Below, one piece after another: positions 1 to 4,703 of a stretch of 6,532 nucleotides of DNA (positions are counted from its first letter, which is position 1; each line of letters opens with the position of its first letter). Below the pieces are notes generated by a model. The model was given only the letters and a program-made list of their open reading frames with translations. It was not told the origin of the DNA and did not search any database. The stretch covers positions 1 through 6,532 of the forward strand of contig JAOZNO010000224.1 in assembly GCA_029933755.1 (NCBI GenBank), in the 5' to 3' direction. Source of the stretch: Bacteroidales bacterium. Lineage in GTDB: Bacteria; Bacteroidota; Bacteroidia; Bacteroidales; NBLH01. Made by a program: the position numbers and the translations under genes.

Positions 1-112
1 ATAAAAACTAAAAAAATATCAAACAAGCTCTCATCAATAGGGCTTATAAAAAACAACATCTATTCAAAAAAATATTATAAAATTTCAAATACATAACTTA
101 AAGTATAATCAG
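1..112. other. AT-rich leader upstream of the first gene
   Basis: No gene is visible on either strand. The stretch is rich in A and T. A TATAAT-like hexamer lies at 104-109 and a partial TAnnTTTG-like box (TAACTTAA) at 94-101, but neither has a convincing upstream partner, so no promoter is called. A weak 7-bp inverted repeat (25-31 with 39-45, one G-U pair, 7-base loop) is present. On the minus strand it is followed by T-rich sequence, so it could end a gene arriving from the right, but no such gene exists here. The first start codon at 113 has no Shine-Dalgarno sequence, which is normal in Bacteroidota. Confidence 0.4.
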
Positions 113-2551
113 ATGAACAAGTACAAGCTTTCATTATTTATATTAACAATCTTTTTTATCAATCAGTCATTAGCTAATACGCCGGCTAAGCATTCCTTTA
201 TTAAAGATCCCTTTAAATACAGACTATTTAGTTTGCAAATACAGTCGTTTGATCTGACAAAAAAAAGTTATTACGAAAGAATATTCACAAAAGACGAACG
301 GAAACAATTGAGTAAAGCAGATAAATATCTTATTTCTGCAAAAAAATACATGAGACAGTATAATTCATATCAATCAGATATTGAAAAGCAATACACAATC
401 GCTGAAGCCACAAGTAATGGAAAAAGCATGAGTAAAGCGTTAAAAAAAGCAAAAAAGTTAGAAGGGAAAGCACTAAAAAAAGGGAATAAAGCTTTAGTGT
501 ATTATGATAAAGCATTCTCAATACGTAGTAAGATTTATACCACTGCGATAAATCGTGCCCGCTTAAGCGATGATTCTAAGAATGCAAAAATAGGTCGTGA
601 AGTTGAATTGCGTGCAAAAACCTTATTTGATGAGGCCCTTAACAAAGTCCAAACAGTACCTGTTCATGATGTTCAAATGAAATTTGACGCATTAAAAACA
701 GCAAACGATCAGCGCTTACAAGCTTTTAAGCTTCAGGAAGCTGCTTTTGGGTTCTATGCTAATGATGCAGACTTAAATCCGGATGATTATTTAAAAACAG
801 ATATAGATTTTATTGATACAAATAATATTATTACTGCTGACACAAACTTTTTCCCAAAGTATGTTGAACAATACAACCCTTTGATGGATGCTAATTTGTA
901 TATTTCAAAAGCAAATTTAATTTTACCAAGACTAAATCTTACGAATCAGGAACTGAATCAAATTGTTGATGCGAATAAAAAGAATATCTATGCAAATAAT
1001 TTAATGCGCCGTGTAGATAAAACTTATTTAGTAGTTGACTCTTTAAATATGTTAGCAGAAATGCAAACCGACCTATTATTAAAAGATATAACGAAAACAC
1101 AAGCAATAGAAAAAGAGCAAAATGCTTTCTACAAACTCCTAAATGCCACAAACATATATCTTAATGCAAATGAAATAAGATATAATATTTACAAAAAACA
1201 TTTTGCAGAAGTCAGACCGTCTATTAAAACACAAGAATCGGAACGGGCATCATTAATGGAACGTGAAGCCACTGACTATTACAATAAAGCCAATGCACAA
1301 ATACGCTCAGCACGTAATCTCATGTATCGATCAGATCAATACATTAAACTTATGGGTGCTAATGACTTACAGCTATACGCATTACAATTACAGGAAAGTG
1401 CCTACGGAATTTATTTAAATATTCCATCTGCAGTTTCTGAAAAAATTGACACTGCTTTTGTTACTGCTAATGAATACAATGAGACCAAGAAAAGTACAAG
1501 AAAAGAAAATACATCAGGCAAGTTAAGCTGGGAGGTTCTTTCAACTTATTCTTATTCAACAGTAATGCCTAAACCTGTCCAATACAAAGTAAAAAATGGT
1601 GTAGTTTTTCATATTCAGCTAGGAATTTTCAAAGGACTTTTACCACCAAAAAAGTTTGGTAAGGTCAATCCTATAATATTTGATAAATTTATTAAAAATC
1701 CTTACAGAAGATATTTAGTTGGTGAATATCGTAGTTATGAAGCTGCTGACATAGCACTTAAGCATGTTAAAAAAATGGGCTACAGCGATGCCTATATTAT
1801 TTCGAAAATAAACGGACAAAGAAAGACATATTCAGTAGGAAAATCAAAACTTGTTTTTAACGACAAATATCAGCAAAACAAAATACATGAGTTATCAAGC
1901 TTTAGTGATGTTAGTTATTCAAATAATCAAACAACAAACTATAGCAACAATAGTAACAATAGAAATGTGAAAAACATTAAAGGATTAGCCTATTTTATTC
2001 AATTAGGTATGTATTCAAAGAACGTTCCGTCAGGACAGTTTGGAAATATCAAACCAATCTTCACTGAAGAAATCCCTTCAAAGGGAGTAAGATATATGAC
2101 TGGTCCTTATGCATCAATGACCCAGGCGCGGACTGCTGAAAAGAACATAAAAGCAAACGGACTTTCTGATGCTTACGTGGTTTCATATAATAATGGTGTA
2201 CACATATCACTCACAAAAGCAAAAAGCATTGAGAAACCTAAGTCAGGAACTACTACGGATTACCAAAACACTAATACAGGAGCTATTAAGTTTTGCATCC
2301 AGGTTGGTGCTTATAAAAACAAGTTAAATAGTACTGATTATGAAAAACTAAGTCGTAGATTTTCACCACGAAAAATTGATGTTAAATATTCAGCAGGCAT
2401 GAATATTTATGTAATTGGTAATTACAAAACCTATAATGAAGCAAAATACCTCAAAAACAAATTACAATCTGAAGGAAATTCAGATTGTTTTATTGTGGCT
2501 TTTAAAGGAAAAACAAAAATATCAGTTAGTGAAGCGATTAAATATAAATAG
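113..2551 (+). CDS. Exported helical protein with three C-terminal SPOR-like domains
   Basis: The 812-residue product starts with a signal peptide: Lys at 3 and 5, a hydrophobic core at about 7-16, and a likely signal peptidase I site after 'SLA' (residue 21). There is no lipobox cysteine, so it is probably periplasmic or envelope-associated. Residues about 60-190 are helical and lysine-rich. The segment at 197-217 recurs at 416-436, so the helical half appears duplicated. Three SPOR-like domains follow at about 497-571, 625-700 and 724-805. Each opens with an 'IQLG' or 'IQVG' strand, has a central Y-x-G-x-Y motif, and ends 'SDAY' or 'SDCF' plus a hydrophobic strand. SPOR domains classically bind peptidoglycan glycan strands; whether these do is unknown. 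The linker at about 600-620 is Asn/Ser-rich. The only two cysteines, 728 and 792, both lie in the third domain. clpS follows after six bases. The exact role is not recognised; the export and SPOR assignments are fairly secure. Confidence 0.85.
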   Translation: MNKYKLSLFILTIFFINQSLANTPAKHSFIKDPFKYRLFSLQIQSFDLTKKSYYERIFTKDERKQLSKADKYLISAKKYMRQYNSYQSDIEKQYTIAEATSNGKSMSKALKKAKKLEGKALKKGNKALVYYDKAFSIRSKIYTTAINRARLSDDSKNAKIGREVELRAKTLFDEALNKVQTVPVHDVQMKFDALKTANDQRLQAFKLQEAAFGFYANDADLNPDDYLKTDIDFIDTNNIITADTNFFPKYVEQYNPLMDANLYISKANLILPRLNLTNQELNQIVDANKKNIYANNLMRRVDKTYLVVDSLNMLAEMQTDLLLKDITKTQAIEKEQNAFYKLLNATNIYLNANEIRYNIYKKHFAEVRPSIKTQESERASLMEREATDYYNKANAQIRSARNLMYRSDQYIKLMGANDLQLYALQLQESAYGIYLNIPSAVSEKIDTAFVTANEYNETKKSTRKENTSGKLSWEVLSTYSYSTVMPKPVQYKVKNGVVFHIQLGIFKGLLPPKKFGKVNPIIFDKFIKNPYRRYLVGEYRSYEAADIALKHVKKMGYSDAYIISKINGQRKTYSVGKSKLVFNDKYQQNKIHELSSFSDVSYSNNQTTNYSNNSNNRNVKNIKGLAYFIQLGMYSKNVPSGQFGNIKPIFTEEIPSKGVRYMTGPYASMTQARTAEKNIKANGLSDAYVVSYNNGVHISLTKAKSIEKPKSGTTTDYQNTNTGAIKFCIQVGAYKNKLNSTDYEKLSRRFSPRKIDVKYSAGMNIYVIGNYKTYNEAKYLKNKLQSEGNSDCFIVAFKGKTKISVSEAIKYK
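701..763 (+). repeat. Internal protein duplication, copy 1 (residues 197-217)
   Basis: This segment reads A-N-D, then an alternating L/A/F pattern, then L-Q-E-A-A-F-G-F-Y, ending A-N. It matches residues 416-436 of the same protein at about half of the positions, including AND, LQE, the aromatic-G-x-Y core and the final N. The preceding helices (about 165-196 and 380-415) show looser similarity, with an 'E-x-x-A' heptad-like start. It probably marks the end of a repeated TPR-like or coiled helical module. Confidence 0.6.
1358..1420 (+). repeat. Internal protein duplication, copy 2 (residues 416-436)
   Basis: Second copy of the module-ending motif. It reads A-N-D, then L-x-L-x-A-L-x-L-Q-E-S-A-Y-G-I-Y and ends L-N, lying 219 residues after copy 1. 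A weaker version may occur between them near residues 336-352 (E-Q-N-A-F-Y-K-L-L-N-A), which would make three modules. That third match is uncertain. Confidence 0.6.
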
Positions 2552-2557
2552 TTTACT

Positions 2558-2836
2558 ATGAAAGAGCATTTAAATAGTCCGGAACAGGGCGACTCGTTTC
2601 TTTTTAAAGATAAATCAGAACAGAACCTTATTTTATATAATGATAATTATAACGATTTTGATTTTGTTGTTGAATCATTAATTAAGGTATGCGGTCATCA
2701 AGAGGAACAGGCAACACAATGCGCCTACATTGCTCATTTTAAAGGAAAAAGCAGAGTCAGGAAAGGAGAATACTCCTTTCTTAAGCCAATGAAATCATCA
2801 TTAATTGATAAAGGTTTAACTGCTAGTATTGAATAA
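2558..2836 (+). CDS. clpS: ATP-dependent Clp protease adaptor ClpS
   Basis: The 92-residue product is a full-length ClpS. ClpS captures proteins with destabilising N-terminal residues and hands them to a ClpA/ClpC-type unfoldase for ClpP degradation in the cytoplasm. A flexible N-terminal tail (about 1-22) precedes the core. Core signatures are 'LILYND' (24-29), 'FDFVVESLIKVCGH' (34-47), 'QATQCAYIAHFKGK' (51-64) and the final 'GLTASIE'. By spacing, N28, D29 and H60 match E. coli N34, D35 and H66 of the N-degron pocket, and F34 sits at the Met40 gatekeeper position. The third acidic position of the usual N-D-D motif (E. coli D36) is asparagine here (N30), which is unusual. The start is the only sensible ATG, six bases after the preceding stop, so translation is probably coupled to the SPOR gene. 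There is no Shine-Dalgarno sequence. Confidence 0.95.
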   Translation: MKEHLNSPEQGDSFLFKDKSEQNLILYNDNYNDFDFVVESLIKVCGHQEEQATQCAYIAHFKGKSRVRKGEYSFLKPMKSSLIDKGLTASIE

Positions 2837-3098
2837 AACCTATTAGTTTCGATAAGGAAGGATTACGTAAGAACTAAAGACAACAGTATGCATCCTATTT
2901 ACCAGAACAAATTTATTAGCAAACTATACCTGGTATCTTTCATTTTTCAACAATATTTTAATGTTTTTTCAATAAATCCATATCCCAAACTAAAAAAACA
3001 TCTTGCTTATTTTTTTGCTGTAAAAAACAAGGTCCTCTTTTCAAAACATTTTATCACAAAAACTAAACTTATTTAAAAATATACTTTATCTTAGCAAA
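2837..3098. other. Non-coding gap between clpS and nfeD
   Basis: About 260 AT-rich bases. A 62-codon frame at 2888-3076 lacks a ribosome site, has low-complexity Phe/Lys/Ile composition and resembles no family I know, so it is not called. A short odd-centred palindrome (ATACC-T-GGTAT, 2926-2936) could be a protein-binding site but is equally compatible with chance. T-runs near 2936-2970 and 3010-3016 follow no strong stem, so no terminator for clpS is evident. The gap probably separates two transcription units and holds the promoter for nfeD-floA. Confidence 0.5.
3087..3094 (+). promoter_or_regulatory. Possible Bacteroidota -7 box before nfeD
   Basis: TATCTTAG matches the Bacteroidota -7 consensus TAnnTTTG at five of six fixed positions and lies only four bases before the nfeD start codon. 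If used, transcription would begin at or very near the ATG, giving a leaderless or nearly leaderless message. No TTTG-like -33 element is seen at the expected distance, so the call is weak. Confidence 0.25.
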
Positions 3099-3566
3099 AT
3101 GACTTTAGCTGGAATTATTGCACTTATTGCTTTAGGTATTATACTAATATTATTGGAATTTTTTGTAGTTCCGGGAATAACGGTTGCTGGAATTGGTGGT
3201 CTTATACTATTAGTTTCGGGAATTGCCCTATCCTATTCAAAATATGGTACTCCTGGTGGCCATTATTTATTGGCAGGAACAGCACTTTCCCTTGTAATTA
3301 TTTTGTATATCTCGTTTAAATCAAAAACCTGGCAAAAAATTTCATTAAATACAGCAATCGAGTCAAAAGCGAGAGAAGACTTATCTCTTAAAATAAGCGT
3401 TAAGGATGAAGGAACAACGGTTTCAAGGCTAGCGCCTACAGGAACAATTTCAATTAATGATGAGCTTGTTGAAGCAGAATCAAGAAGTGGATTTATTGAT
3501 GAAAATGAAAAAGTAGAAGTAACTAAAATTAAACAGAATAAAATAATTGTAAAACTTAAAAAATAA
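3099..3566 (+). CDS. nfeD: Short NfeD-family membrane protein (flotillin partner)
   Basis: The 155-residue protein has three hydrophobic segments (about 4-23, 28-48 and 56-73), then a soluble C-terminal domain (about 95-155). The motif E20-F-F-V-V-P-G26 followed by G31-I-G-G34 is the NfeD signature around the first loop. The C-terminal pattern, with G105, 'LAPTGTI' at 111-117, 'GFID' at 131-134 and a closing 'KIIVKL' strand, is the OB-fold typical of NfeD. The length fits the short class, which lacks the N-terminal ClpP-like protease domain. NfeD proteins are encoded beside SPFH/flotillin genes and are thought to act with them in membrane microdomains; floA follows here after four bases, as expected. 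The start at 3099 gives the whole first membrane segment with no excess. The biochemical role of short NfeD proteins is poorly defined. Confidence 0.93.
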   Translation: MTLAGIIALIALGIILILLEFFVVPGITVAGIGGLILLVSGIALSYSKYGTPGGHYLLAGTALSLVIILYISFKSKTWQKISLNTAIESKAREDLSLKISVKDEGTTVSRLAPTGTISINDELVEAESRSGFIDENEKVEVTKIKQNKIIVKLKK

Positions 3567-3570
3567 AAAA

Positions 3571-4548
3571 ATGGAAGGAGTTGGTATATACTTAGTATGG
3601 GCTGTAGTTTTTATAATTGGAATGATGATATTATTATATTTTATTCCGATTGGTATCTGGTTTCAGGCACAAATAACAAATGTTCGGATATCATTATTAC
3701 AGTTAATTTTTATGCGGTGGCGTAAAGTACCACCAGCAGCGATTGTAAATGCAATGATTACATCAAAAAAAGCAGGATTGAATCTTACCAGAGATGATTT
3801 GGAAGCACATTACCTTGCAGGTGGACATGTTCCTGCTGTTGTAAATGCATTAATTTCTGCTGAGAAAGCAAATTTAGAGTTATCGTTTCAGGTAGCCACA
3901 GCAATTGATCTTGCAGGACGTGACATCCTGGAAGCGGTTCACATGTCCGTTAATCCAAAAATAATTAATACGCCCCCGGTTTCAGCGGTTGCAAAAGATG
4001 GTATTCAGTTAATTGCAAAAGCAAGGGTTACAGTTCGTGCATCAATTAAGAATCTAGTGGGTGGTGCAGGTGAAGAAACTGTTTTAGCAAGAGTTGGTGA
4101 AGGTATTGTTTCTGCAATTGGTTCATCACAATCTCATAAAGGAGTGTTAGAAAATCCTGATTCTATTTCTAAATTAGTTTTATCAAGAGGATTAGATGCC
4201 GGAACTGCATTTGAGATTCTTTCAATTGATATTGCTGATGTTGATGTGGGTAAGAATATTGGAGCTGAGCTACAGGAAAATCAAGCTGCTGCCGATTTAA
4301 AAGTTGCAGAAGCAAAAGCTGAGGAACGTAGAGCAATGGCCGTTGCCGAAGAGCAGGAGATGAAAGCACTTGCACAACAAATGAGAGCTAAGGTAATTGA
4401 AGCTGAAGCCGAAATTCCTAAAGCAATGTCACAAGCTTTTAGAGAAGGTAACATGGGAATTATGGATTATTACAACATGAAAAATATTATGGCTGACACA
4501 GAAATGCGTGAGTCTATTTCAAAACCACCTTTAAAGGGTAAAAAATAG
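3571..4548 (+). CDS. floA: Flotillin-like protein FloA
   Basis: The 325-residue protein is close to the usual FloA length (B. subtilis FloA is about 330). FloA is an SPFH protein that oligomerises at the inner leaflet and organises functional membrane microdomains. In order: a membrane-inserted segment (about 6-28); the 'RISLLQLIFMRWRKVPP' region (39-55); two 32-residue helical-hairpin units (52-83 and 84-115, the second starting GGH); 'VNPKIIN' (127-133) leading into the SPFH domain (about 135-230, with KDGI at 142-145 and 'ARVGEGIVSAIG' at 173-184); an Ala/Glu-rich coiled coil (about 232-285); and a short tail ending in lysines. The start ATG follows a run of A bases, typical of Bacteroidota. 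nfeD ends four bases upstream, so the two are almost certainly co-transcribed. Nothing looks truncated or altered. Confidence 0.96.
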   Translation: MEGVGIYLVWAVVFIIGMMILLYFIPIGIWFQAQITNVRISLLQLIFMRWRKVPPAAIVNAMITSKKAGLNLTRDDLEAHYLAGGHVPAVVNALISAEKANLELSFQVATAIDLAGRDILEAVHMSVNPKIINTPPVSAVAKDGIQLIAKARVTVRASIKNLVGGAGEETVLARVGEGIVSAIGSSQSHKGVLENPDSISKLVLSRGLDAGTAFEILSIDIADVDVGKNIGAELQENQAAADLKVAEAKAEERRAMAVAEEQEMKALAQQMRAKVIEAEAEIPKAMSQAFREGNMGIMDYYNMKNIMADTEMRESISKPPLKGKK

Positions 4549-4558
4549 ATTGAATTTA

Positions 4559-4599
4559 AATTGTAAGTTTTGAGCATCCAAAGCTTAAAACTTACAATT
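4559..4599 (+). terminator. Long hairpin after floA, possible terminator
   Basis: Bases 4559-4575 pair with 4583-4599 over 17 positions, with one G-U pair and a 7-base loop. The hairpin starts ten bases after the floA stop codon. It is a stable structure but is not followed by a T-run on the + strand. It could end nfeD-floA transcription, protect the 3' end of the message from decay, or form half of a transcriptional boundary together with the next hairpin. Confidence 0.5.
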
Positions 4600-4608
4600 A
4601 TGAGTCTG

Positions 4609-4658
4609 CTCCGAAAAGTATGATTTTCTGTATTTAGCCGCTAAGCGGCTTTTCGGAG
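4609..4658. repeat. Nested inverted repeat between floA and its paralogue
   Basis: CTCCGAAAAG (4609-4618) and CTTTTCGGAG (4649-4658) are perfect 10-base inverted repeats. Inside them AGCCGC (4636-4641) pairs with GCGGCT (4645-4650) around a TAA loop and is followed by TTT (4651-4653), resembling a short intrinsic terminator. The two stems share bases 4649-4650, so they compete slightly. The inner and end segments are more GC-rich than their surroundings. The element could be a terminator, an attenuator-like switch, or a small REP/MITE-like mobile remnant. No target-site duplication is obvious and no second copy exists in the window. Confidence 0.5.
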
Positions 4659-4703
4659 TGCCGTCAATTATTAAATTTATACAATGTAAATTATAAATTA
4701 GTT

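Noticed and set aside
25..45. Weak hairpin near the left edge
   Set aside because: Only 7 pairs including one G-U. It could serve a minus-strand gene, but none is present, so it was not called as a terminator.
330..521. Minus-strand open frame inside the SPOR gene
   Set aside because: It lies opposite a lysine-rich coding stretch, which creates Leu/Phe-rich antisense frames; no independent start context.
939..1151. Second minus-strand frame inside the SPOR gene
   Set aside because: Antisense of a well-supported coding region, with composition dictated by the opposite strand.
2926..2936. Palindrome ATACC-T-GGTAT as a regulator operator
   Set aside because: Short, single copy and not placed near a recognisable promoter; chance occurrence is plausible.
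2888..3076. Open frame of 62 codons between clpS and nfeD
   Set aside because: Low-complexity Phe/Ile/Lys/Tyr composition, no ribosome-binding context, and no domain or signal pattern. An AT-rich spacer readily yields such a frame.
4169..4375. Minus-strand frame inside floA
   Set aside because: Gln/Leu-rich antisense of the Ala/Glu coiled coil of FloA; not a credible protein.
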